Of a DNA stretch of 5,451 nt, positions 1-5,302 are shown piece after piece. The position numbers and the translations under genes were made by a program. The notes beneath the pieces are model-generated. The model did not search any database. It was not told the origin of the DNA and was given only the letters and a program-made list of their open reading frames with translations. The stretch lies in NCBI GenBank assembly GCA_018814505.1, contig JAHIZQ010000014.1:1-5451 (forward strand). Reading direction: 5' to 3'. The DNA is from Candidatus Omnitrophota bacterium. Lineage in GTDB: Bacteria > Omnitrophota > Gorgyraeia > Tantalellales > Tantalellaceae. Position 1 is the first letter of the stretch. The number at the start of each line of letters is the position of its first letter.

Positions 1-1078
1 AGGGAACGGTAGAGACATCGTACCCCCCTGTAGTTAAATTAGCAAGTTTTTTATTGAGCAAGGCGTCAAGATCAACAGGGGGAAGCATAAGAGCTTCTTT
101 TGGTAAATCCGGACGTTTTTCCTGTGCTAATTGCCAAGGGCTTTTATTTTCTTTGTAAGTATTGGGTCTTTGAAGATTAAAGAAGAGCTGATAGGTATAA
201 GCTTTTTTCATAAAATCGGCTTTATCCGAGAATGATTCGATTTCGTAGAACTCAATTTCGATGAGATTATGAACTGTTTCGACATCGGATTGGAAGGTGT
301 GAGCTCCGGGAGGAATAGTACCATGAGTAAGATTGACAGATTCGATAGTTTGAGTATAAGCGGAAGGTTCTTTAGCTGACCAAGACCCGATGTATTCGGA
401 ACCATTATCGGTTTGACGAATACCATTTTCAACAATAAGGTTATATTTTTTGAGATGGTCATTGACATATTTAGCGAAGAGTTCAGCATGAGTAAGAGAA
501 CGGTCAAGAGCAAACCCTAAGAACTGAACGCCACAACTTACTTCGCGGAAGGTATATTGAACTTTTGGAAGACATTTAAGTTTCATTTGAGAATAGTATT
601 CTGGGATATCCCAAAGATCTTTGGTATCTTCGCAAGAGCGTTCGAAGAGAGCAAAAGTTTTTTTGATTTCTCGCAAGTTTTGTTTGGTTACATGTTTTTT
701 ACGGCGCTTACGGCTGGAAACGCCGTTTTCGCGCCATATTTTGCGGATAGTTTTGGGAGAAACAGGTAAGTTTTCAAGGATTTTGACATGTTCAGCGCCA
801 ACGCGTTTGTATTTTGGCTTTAGAGCTACGATTTTTTTTGCCAGGTCTTTGTGAATGGCGCTTGGAGAGGAGTGCGGACGGCGGGATAAGTCAGACAAAG
901 ACTGATATCCGCCTTTAGCATGACGAGATAGCCATTTGCGAACGGTTTTGGGTGTAGTGGCAAAAGTTCTGGCAGTAGGTTTTACACCATGAACTTTAGC
1001 ATAGATAACCATTTGATAGCGTTGATGTTTTTTATCTTTACTTAATCGCATAACTTGGTACCATGGATATGGACACAT
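1..1078 (-). CDS. IS481-like DDE transposase (integrase core), C-terminus cut by window edge
   Basis: This minus-strand frame starts at ATG 1078 and stays open for 359 codons to the left edge, so only the end of the protein is missing. It should cut and join the ends of an insertion sequence. Residues about 18-55 form a homeodomain-like helix-turn-helix (VKPTARTFATTPKTVRKWL). Residues about 75-120 form a second one (SPKTIRKIWRENG). A basic linker (SSRKRRKKH) follows, then an RNase-H-like core. Likely catalytic acids are D151 (EDTKDL), D224 (QTDNGSEYIG) and E267 (SDVETVHNLIE), so the DDE triad looks intact. The C-terminal part (PYxLFFNLQRP-like and KSPWQLAQ) is usual for this group. A strong ribosome-binding site lies 7 nt before the ATG. 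There is no frameshift or internal stop, so the gene looks recent and possibly active. The IS481-like assignment is by motif memory, and the exact family is uncertain. Confidence 0.88.
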   Translation of the reverse strand, partial: MCPYPWYQVMRLSKDKKHQRYQMVIYAKVHGVKPTARTFATTPKTVRKWLSRHAKGGYQSLSDLSRRPHSSPSAIHKDLAKKIVALKPKYKRVGAEHVKILENLPVSPKTIRKIWRENGVSSRKRRKKHVTKQNLREIKKTFALFERSCEDTKDLWDIPEYYSQMKLKCLPKVQYTFREVSCGVQFLGFALDRSLTHAELFAKYVNDHLKKYNLIVENGIRQTDNGSEYIGSWSAKEPSAYTQTIESVNLTHGTIPPGAHTFQSDVETVHNLIEIEFYEIESFSDKADFMKKAYTYQLFFNLQRPNTYKENKSPWQLAQEKRPDLPKEALMLPPVDLDALLNKKLANLTTGGYDVSTVP

Positions 1079-1082
1079 ATAA

Positions 1083-1094
1083 CCACCTCCTTTT
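1083..1094 (-). promoter_or_regulatory. Strong Shine-Dalgarno of the transposase gene
   Basis: On the minus strand AAAAGGAGGTGG runs from 1094 to 1083. Its GGAGG core (1090-1086) is 7 nt before the ATG at 1078. This is near-perfect anti-16S complementarity and better than the sites of most genes in the operon. It fixes the transposase start. Confidence 0.85.
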
Positions 1095-1105
1095 AGACGA
1101 GAAGG

Positions 1106-1123
1106 GGATATGTTAACATATCC
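1106..1123. repeat. Perfect 18-bp palindrome in the transposase leader
   Basis: GGATATGTTAACATATCC reads identically on both strands and is centred between 1114 and 1115. It lies about 12 bp upstream of the Shine-Dalgarno tract. It could be an operator for a dimeric protein, a transposase-binding site, or an RNA hairpin with 9-bp arms but no proper loop. Its GTTAACATA core recurs at 1160-1168. Confidence 0.75.
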
Positions 1124-1153
1124 AGGTTACTATGTGTCCGTTTGTTTTTCAAA

Positions 1154-1176
1154 GGGGTCGTTAACATAACGATCCC
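1154..1176. repeat. Hairpin-capable inverted repeat, 10-bp arms
   Basis: GGGGTCGTTA (1154-1163) and TAACGATCCC (1167-1176) pair over ten positions, with one G-T wobble and a 3-nt spacer. The centre, GTTAACATA, repeats the core of the palindrome at 1106-1123. There is no T-run next to it, so a terminator role is not supported. Shared protein-binding sites are a possible explanation. Confidence 0.6.
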
Positions 1177-1301
1177 ATTCATAAACTCGACGCCAACGTT
1201 GATAAGGGCTATTAGAGACATTAGAGATATTACTTGGCGCATGTTTGTGAATATAACGACGTATATGTTTATATTGTTTTTTTCGAGTTAATTTCGATTT
1301 T

Positions 1302-1331
1302 GAAAATTTTCGATTACCCCTAGGGGTAATC
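1302..1331. repeat. Two abutting perfect palindromes (10 bp and 20 bp)
   Basis: GAAAATTTTC (1302-1311) is directly followed by GATTACCCCTAGGGGTAATC (1312-1331). Both are perfect palindromes. The second is centred on CCTAGG. Such a long perfect palindrome is unlikely by chance. It may be an operator, a remnant of element ends, or a structural site. Its function is unknown. Confidence 0.7.
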
Positions 1332-1469
1332 ACTTTATACGTCTTGTTATCAGCAATAAGCTTTTTTAACGTTAGAAAGATATCGGAACTAACTCTTTTT
1401 ATTTTTTTAAGCCCTGCGGGAAAGGGGGGATGATCTCTCTTCCCATTTCCGAAAAATTGAAACCCTTAC

Positions 1470-1498
1470 TTTACCAATGCCGCTTTATGCTATATAAT
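1470..1498 (+). promoter_or_regulatory. Sigma70-type promoter of the murI operon
   Basis: A perfect -10 hexamer TATAAT (1493-1498) is preceded at 17 bp by TTTACC (1470-1475), which matches 4 of 6 consensus -35 positions. An alternative register, TATATA at 1491, has an extended -10 TGC (1488-1490). Either predicts transcription starting at about 1503-1506, right at the murI ATG. This appears to be the only promoter for the operon in the window. Confidence 0.7.
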
Positions 1499-1505
1499 GT
1501 AAAAT

Positions 1506-2312
1506 ATGAAATCATTGAAGAATCGGCCCATAGGGATATTTGATTCAGGGCTTGGCGGACTTACGGTAGTAAAAAGCATCAGGCAATGTCTTCCATCAGA
1601 AGATATTGTTTACTATGGAGATACAGCCAGAGTGCCTTATGGAAATAAGTCACGAACTACTATTGTGCGCTTTGCGCATGAAATAATGGCATTCATGATG
1701 AAAGCCAGGGTTAAAATGGTAGTAGTTGCTTGTAATACAGCTTCCAGTTTGAGCCTGCGCTCTCTTAAAAAGACGTATCCTATTCCGGTTATTGGAGTTA
1801 TATCGCCTGGAGTTAGGGAAGCTTTAAGCGTTTCTAAAAACAAAAGAATTGGTATAATTGGTACGAAATCTACAATAAACAGTAAATCTTATGAAAAAGA
1901 AATTTTAAAGCTTGGGGGTAAGGCCTGCCGTTTTTTTTCAAAGAGCTGTCCTCTTTTTGTTCCATTAGTTGAAAATAAATTTTTGAACAATAAAATTACG
2001 TATGATGTAGCGCAACATTATCTAGGTGAGTTTAAATCCCGGGATATTGATACTTTGATTCTAGGATGTACGCATTATCCTATTTTAAAACAGGTTATAA
2101 AGAAAGTTATGGGGAATATCAACCTTGTTGATTCATCTTTTGTTGTTTCAAAAGAAGTACAAATGCTTCTTGATAAAAAAGATTTAACTAGGTTTTCTAA
2201 GAAAACACAGGGGACTTTAAAAATTTTTGTAAGTGACGATGTTGAAGGATTTCGTTCAGCGGCGGGTATTTTTCTTAAGGAAAAAATTATGGTGAAAAAG
2301 GTAGTTTTATGA
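1506..2312 (+). CDS. murI: Glutamate racemase
   Basis: MurI interconverts L- and D-glutamate in the cytoplasm without cofactor and supplies D-Glu for peptidoglycan. The 268-residue protein has the usual family length and all signatures: RPIGIFDSGLGGLTVV near the N-terminus (D13, S14), YYGDTARVPYG (37-46), the first catalytic cysteine in VVACNTAS (C76), and the second in LILGCTHYP (C188, with H190). The start is fixed because an in-frame TAA lies at 1500-1502 and the conserved segment begins only seven residues in. No Shine-Dalgarno precedes the ATG, and the promoter's -10 box ends 7 nt before it, so the message is probably leaderless. The stop overlaps the next gene's start (ATGA), implying translational coupling. 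It is the first gene of the operon. Identification is very secure. Confidence 0.97.
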   Translation: MKSLKNRPIGIFDSGLGGLTVVKSIRQCLPSEDIVYYGDTARVPYGNKSRTTIVRFAHEIMAFMMKARVKMVVVACNTASSLSLRSLKKTYPIPVIGVISPGVREALSVSKNKRIGIIGTKSTINSKSYEKEILKLGGKACRFFSKSCPLFVPLVENKFLNNKITYDVAQHYLGEFKSRDIDTLILGCTHYPILKQVIKKVMGNINLVDSSFVVSKEVQMLLDKKDLTRFSKKTQGTLKIFVSDDVEGFRSAAGIFLKEKIMVKKVVL

Positions 2313-3163
2313 GTAAGCGGCGTGAAATTGAAACTTTGGAAATCGAAAAAATTGTAGAAAAATTATGTTTAAAATCAAATATAATTTTACGCGCAGATGT
2401 ACTACGTGCGCTTAAAAAGGTCTGTAAAAATGAAACAAAAAACCCGGTCGCTAAAAAAATGCTTCAACTACTTGTTGATAATGCTAAAATAGCTGAAAAA
2501 GAAAAAATAGCGATTTGCCAGGATACGGGATTGGTAACTGTATTTATTGAAATGGGAGACAAAGTTATAATTAGAGGTGGGAATATTGTTGATGCGGTTA
2601 ATAAAGGCGTAAAAGAAGCCTATCAAAAAGGTTATTTTCGAAAATCAATAGTAATTGATCCGATTTATCGCGTAAATACTGGGACAAATACTCCGTGTAT
2701 TGTTCATCTTGATGTTGTGAAAGGGAATAAATGTAAAATCATTGTTATGCCCAAAGGTTTTGGAAGTGAAAACAAGGGGCGAATTTCAATGATGAATCCC
2801 ACTTCAAGTATTGAAACAATAGAGCAATTTTGCGTAGAAACAGTAAAAATAGCCGGTCCCGATGCTTGTCCCCCTTATGTTATTGGCATTGGTTTGGGGG
2901 GGACGATGGATTTCGCGGCATTATTGTCCAAGAGAGCACTTCTCCGGCCGATAAATTTATATAATTCCAGTAAACATATTGCAAAAATGGAAAAAAGTTT
3001 AGAGAAAAAGATTAACGATTTAAAAATAGGCATAATGGGGCTAGGTGGAATTTCTACGGTGTTGGGTGTTAACATAGAAACAGCATCGACACATATAGCC
3101 GGGCTTCCTGTTGCTGTAAGCATTTCTTGTCACGCATTGCGTTCGGCAAGTGCAGAAATATAA
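2309..3163 (+). CDS. Fumarate hydratase class I, alpha (N-terminal, Fe-S) subunit
   Basis: This is the catalytic Fe-S half of a two-subunit class I fumarase, hydrating fumarate to L-malate reversibly in the cytoplasm. At 284 residues it has the usual alpha-subunit length. Three cysteines expected to hold the 4Fe-4S cluster are present: C70 in ICQDTG, C187 in GPDACPPY and C274 in SISCHALR. Other family segments are YRVNTGTNTP (120-129), PKGFGSENKG (148-157) and GIGLGGTMDFAALLSKRALLR (193-213). The start overlaps murI by 4 bases; its own ribosome-binding site is weak (AAAAAGG), so coupled translation is likely. The beta subunit follows 34 bp downstream. The related L-tartrate dehydratase (TtdA) has the same fold and motifs, so substrate choice cannot be settled from sequence; fumarase is the more likely role in a housekeeping operon. 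The oxygen-sensitive cluster suggests an anaerobic host. Confidence 0.93.
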   Translation: MSKRREIETLEIEKIVEKLCLKSNIILRADVLRALKKVCKNETKNPVAKKMLQLLVDNAKIAEKEKIAICQDTGLVTVFIEMGDKVIIRGGNIVDAVNKGVKEAYQKGYFRKSIVIDPIYRVNTGTNTPCIVHLDVVKGNKCKIIVMPKGFGSENKGRISMMNPTSSIETIEQFCVETVKIAGPDACPPYVIGIGLGGTMDFAALLSKRALLRPINLYNSSKHIAKMEKSLEKKINDLKIGIMGLGGISTVLGVNIETASTHIAGLPVAVSISCHALRSASAEI

Positions 3164-3197
3164 AGACAAATAGAGATAAATGGATGGTGATTTATAG

Positions 3198-3752
3198 ATG
3201 GTAAGTGATAAAATATTTAAAAGAATAGAGACGCCTTTATTCAATAAAGAAATCTGTAAACTTAAAGCCGGGGATGAAGTGCTTTTATCCGGGGTAATTT
3301 ATACGCTACGGGATCAGGCTCATTTCAGAATGGTAGAATTAATAAATAAAGGAAAAACACTTCCGATTTGTTTGCGGAATCAGATTATATATTATGCGGG
3401 GCCGACTCCGGCAAAAAAACATGTTATTGGCTCTTGTGGACCCACTACATCGAGTCGCATGGATTCTTTTACCCCAGCATTGCTTAAAGCTGGATTAAAA
3501 GGGATGATTGGCAAAGGAACCAGATCTAGTGAAGTTGTACGGATGATTAAACGGTATTCGGCTGTGTATTTTATTGCGCCCGGCGGAGCTGGGGCGTATT
3601 TGAGTTTCAAGGTGAGAAAGTGCTCTATTGCGGCATTTAAGGATTTAGGGCCTGAAGCAATTTATGAACTTGAAGTAAAAGATTTTCCTTTGATAGTTGG
3701 GGTAGATGCTAGAGGGAAGAATATATATGAAAGAATGACAAAATTCAAATGA
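3198..3752 (+). CDS. Fumarate hydratase class I, beta (C-terminal) subunit
   Basis: This partner of the preceding alpha subunit completes the class I hydro-lyase and contributes substrate-binding residues. In enzymes such as E. coli FumA the two halves are one chain; here they are separate genes. The 184-residue length is typical. Signatures are SGVIYTLRDQAHFRM (31-45), YYAGPTPAK (65-73), GSCGPTTSSRMD (78-89), MIGKGTRS (103-110), PGGAGAYLS (128-136) and KDLGPEAIYELEVKDFP (148-164), followed by VGVDARGKNIY. The start is supported by GGTGAT, complementary to part of the 16S 3' end, 6 nt upstream. Like the alpha subunit it could be the tartrate dehydratase form (TtdB), but the pairing and context favour fumarase. 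No truncation or odd residues are seen. Confidence 0.93.
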   Translation: MVSDKIFKRIETPLFNKEICKLKAGDEVLLSGVIYTLRDQAHFRMVELINKGKTLPICLRNQIIYYAGPTPAKKHVIGSCGPTTSSRMDSFTPALLKAGLKGMIGKGTRSSEVVRMIKRYSAVYFIAPGGAGAYLSFKVRKCSIAAFKDLGPEAIYELEVKDFPLIVGVDARGKNIYERMTKFK

Positions 3753-3803
3753 CAAAGAGATTATAAAACAGCGATAAATAGTGTGTAAAGAAATGAATGT
3801 GTG

Positions 3804-3810
3804 AAAGGAG
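3804..3810 (+). promoter_or_regulatory. Shine-Dalgarno that decides the rph start
   Basis: AAAGGAG (3804-3810) lies 4 nt before ATG 3815. An in-frame ATG at 3797 would place this tract inside the coding region and add six residues (MCERSA) before the conserved MRQDGR start. The downstream ATG is therefore preferred. Confidence 0.85.
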
Positions 3811-3814
3811 TGCA

Positions 3815-4537
3815 ATGCGTCAGGATGGGCGGTTGGCAAACGGGATAAGAAAAGTTAACATAAAAACAAACTATATCAAATATGCGGAAGGGTCTTGCCT
3901 CTTTGAAATGGGAAACACGAAAGTAATTTGTACGGCAAGTATAGAGGCTGGAGTTCCTCCTTTTTTGAAAGGACAGGGGACAGGGTGGATAACATCTGAA
4001 TATGGGATGTTGCCACGGTCATGTCAACGAAGAGTGTCTAGAGAATCGTCAAAAGGAAAAAAAAGTGGACGAACATATGAAATTCAAAGGCTTATTGGTC
4101 GGGCATTGCGTAGTGTTATAAATATGGATTCTTTAGGAGAAAGAACTATATGGATAGATTGCGATGTTATTCAGGCCGATGGCGGAACGCGTTGCGCGAG
4201 TATAACGGGTAGTTTTATCGCATTGTCTCTCGCATTGGGGGTTCTCAAAAAGCAAGGAATATTTAAAAGGATTCCGGTTTTGGATTTTATTGCCGCGGTT
4301 AGTGTAGGCATAGTTAAAGGGAAGGTTTGTTTGGATTTGAATTATGAAGAAGATTCACAAGCGGATGTGGATATGAATCTTGTAATGACAGATTCGGGTA
4401 GATTCGTTGAAATACAAGGAACTGCTGAAAAGGATCCTTTTAACAGGGAACAAATGGATGAAATGTTGAAATTAGGTCAAAAAGGTATAGCTCTTCTAAT
4501 TGAAAAACAAAAATTGGCGTTAAAGGGGGTGTTTTAA
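3815..4537 (+). CDS. rph: Ribonuclease PH
   Basis: RNase PH trims the 3' ends of tRNA precursors by phosphorolysis, releasing nucleoside diphosphates; it acts as a hexameric ring in the cytoplasm. The 240-residue protein has full family length. Recognised segments are the N-terminal [23 protein letters not shown] (26-42), [13 protein letters not shown] (57-69), [15 protein letters not shown] (85-99), [17 protein letters not shown] (116-132, with the phosphate-site GTR at 124-126) and [20 protein letters not shown] (173-192) holding the acidic residues expected at the metal site. ATG 3815 is chosen over ATG 3797 for the ribosome-binding site and the conserved N-terminus. The gene follows the fumarase beta gene after 62 bp, and its TAA overlaps the rdgB ATG by one base. 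rph and rdgB are common neighbours in bacteria. Confidence 0.97.
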   Translation: MRQDGRLANGIRKVNIKTNYIKYAEGSCLFEMGNTKVICTASIEAGVPPFLKGQGTGWITSEYGMLPRSCQRRVSRESSKGKKSGRTYEIQRLIGRALRSVINMDSLGERTIWIDCDVIQADGGTRCASITGSFIALSLALGVLKKQGIFKRIPVLDFIAAVSVGIVKGKVCLDLNYEEDSQADVDMNLVMTDSGRFVEIQGTAEKDPFNREQMDEMLKLGQKGIALLIEKQKLALKGVF

Positions 4538-5145
4538 TGTTTGAGGTGCTGATTGCGAGTTTCAATGTTAAAAAAAGACAGGAATTGGAGATGCTTTTGG
4601 ATGGGAAGAATAAGATAAAGATAATGAATTTTAATGATCTTGACATTACGCCTCCGATTATAGTTGAAGATGGTAAAACTTTCAGGCAAAACGCTGTTAA
4701 AAAAGCTTTAACCGCATCCAGGTTTTTTGAAGGCTTGGTTTTGGGTGATGATTCTGGCTTGTCTGTTGAAGCTTTACATGGAAAACCAGGCGTTAGGTCA
4801 GCACGGTTTGCCAGAAAAAACGCGACAGATGCAGAAAATAACAGTAAGCTGTTGAAATTATTGGACAGTGTTCCTCAGAAAAACCGTAAGGCGGAATTTA
4901 TCTGTCACATAGCGCTCGCAAAAAAAGGTATTTTGTTAGGTAGCTTTGAGGGAGTTGTGAAAGGTGAAATCAGTTTTGAAAATAAAGGACAAAGTGGATT
5001 TGGATATGATCCGCTTTTTATTCCTAAAGGTTATCAAGAAACCTTTGCTGAAATGGGTGCGGAGCAAAAGAACCGTATAAGTCATCGAGCAATTGCCTTG
5101 AAACAGGTTAAAAACGCAATTAGAGAGCATATAAAGAAAACCTGA
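4537..5145 (+). CDS. rdgB: XTP/dITP diphosphatase (RdgB/HAM1 family)
   Basis: This enzyme hydrolyses non-canonical purine triphosphates (ITP, dITP, XTP) to monophosphate and pyrophosphate, keeping them out of DNA and RNA; it works as a cytoplasmic homodimer needing Mg2+. The 202-residue chain is full length. Signatures are the N-terminal IASFNVKKRQELE (6-18; the family usually has ATxNxxK, here with S8 and N10), VEDGKTFRQNAVKKA (43-57), LGDDSGLSVEALHGKPGVRS (69-88, with the catalytic acidic pair D71/D72), GQSGFGYDPLFIPKG (151-165) and the nucleobase-site RISHRAIA (180-187). It starts on the last base of the rph stop, with AAAGGGGG upstream inside rph, so translation is coupled. It is the last gene of the operon; a terminator begins 17 bp after its stop. 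Confidence 0.96.
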   Translation: MFEVLIASFNVKKRQELEMLLDGKNKIKIMNFNDLDITPPIIVEDGKTFRQNAVKKALTASRFFEGLVLGDDSGLSVEALHGKPGVRSARFARKNATDAENNSKLLKLLDSVPQKNRKAEFICHIALAKKGILLGSFEGVVKGEISFENKGQSGFGYDPLFIPKGYQETFAEMGAEQKNRISHRAIALKQVKNAIREHIKKT

Positions 5146-5159
5146 TAAAAGGGGATATA

Positions 5160-5192
5160 ATGAAAAAAGGTTACATAGTTTTAATTATGTAA
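5160..5192 (+). CDS. Ten-codon ORF inside the terminator, possible gene remnant or leader
   Basis: ATG 5160 begins MKKGYIVLIM and ends at TAA 5190-5192. AAAAGGGG (5147-5154) lies 5 nt upstream, a better-placed Shine-Dalgarno than several real genes here have. Nearly all of the ORF lies in the hairpin of the transcription terminator. It may be the truncated start of a lost sixth operon gene (Lys-Lys then hydrophobic residues is typical of an exported protein), a leader peptide, or a chance match. No function can be assigned. Confidence 0.2.
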   Translation: MKKGYIVLIM

Positions 5193-5200
5193 CCTTTTTT
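5163..5200. terminator. Rho-independent terminator, symmetric and probably bidirectional
   Basis: AAAAAAGGTTACATA (5163-5177) and TATGTAACCTTTTTT (5186-5200) are exact complements over 15 bp around an 8-nt loop. The T6 tract follows the 9-bp GGTTACATA stem on the plus strand, and the A6 tract becomes T6 on the minus strand. It can therefore end both the murI-rdgB transcript and the convergent gene entering from the right. Confidence 0.92.
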
Positions 5201-5302
5201 CTATAAAATGGGGTGGCTGGCTTCATGAAGTGCGCAACCTAATGATCAGCCTACCGACGCCGTTTAATCCGATGTATTATCAAAGTGCATGATCAAAGTC
5301 AG

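Larger units (their letters stand above)
1..1139 (-). mobile_element. Insertion sequence, right-hand part; outer boundary approximate
   Basis: An intact DDE transposase frame with its own leader marks this as the 5' (right) part of an insertion sequence. The other end lies beyond the left edge, so terminal inverted repeats and target-site duplication cannot be paired. I place the right end near 1139 because a motif GGACACATAGTAACC (minus strand, 1139-1125) lies there and recurs inverted at 1071-1084, as a transposase-binding site might. This boundary is inference; the real end could lie further right. The element sits upstream of and divergent from the murI operon. Confidence 0.5.
1071..1139 (-). 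repeat. Imperfect inverted repeat enclosing transposase RBS and start codon
   Basis: The plus strand reads GGACACATATAACC at 1071-1084 and GGTTACTATGTGTCC at 1125-1139. These arms are reverse complements over 14 bases, with a single extra base in the outer arm. In the minus-strand transcript they would pair, burying the AUG (1078-1076) in the stem and leaving the GGAGG in the 40-nt loop (1085-1124). That loop also contains a second 9-bp hairpin. Either this is an RNA fold-back that limits transposase translation, or the arms are paired DNA-binding sites for the transposase. Confidence 0.75.
1130..1446 (-). pseudogene. Unidentified open frame, possibly broken or -1 frameshifted
   Basis: On the minus strand a frame is free of stops from about 1467 to the TAG at 1132-1130 (about 112 codons), but it has no ATG; the only usual start is GTG at 1333, with no ribosome-binding site. 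Another frame starts at ATG 1446, encodes MGREIIPPFPQGLKK and stops at TAA 1401-1399. A -1 step at the A-AAA-AAA heptamer (1408-1402) would join the two into about 105 residues. The product would be very basic in the middle (KLTRKKQYKHIRRYIHK) and end with YQRWRRVYEWDRYV and PFEKQTDT. No family is recognised. The stop falls in the presumed IS-end motif, so the gene may have been cut by the insertion. It could equally be a mere chance frame in non-coding DNA. Confidence 0.3.

Noticed and set aside
208..513. Minus-strand frame of 101 codons
   Set aside because: Lies wholly within the transposase gene in another frame, is low-complexity (Leu/Ser/Met-rich), and has no family signature.
557..854. 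Two overlapping plus-strand frames opposite the transposase
   Set aside because: Antisense shadows of the DDE transposase; the minus-strand reading carries the catalytic and helix-turn-helix motifs.
1154..1176. Hairpin as terminator of a transcript reaching the transposase
   Set aside because: No T-run follows the stem on either strand, so intrinsic termination is not supported.
3797..3814. Upstream in-frame ATG for rph (adds MCERSA)
   Set aside because: The Shine-Dalgarno AAAGGAG would fall inside the coding sequence, and the family's conserved N-terminus begins at the next ATG.
1506..5145. A new defence or biosynthetic system in the core operon
   Set aside because: All five genes match well-known housekeeping families over full length with their catalytic residues intact.
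5203..5302. Possible tRNA, integron attC site or short repeat array between the terminator and the right-edge gene
   Set aside because: No cloverleaf with paired acceptor arms could be drawn, and no attC core sites in the required arrangement were found. The only repeats are a two-copy ATCAAAGT (5279-5286, 5292-5299) and a 10-bp palindrome CTTCATGAAG (5221-5230), too little to call a feature.
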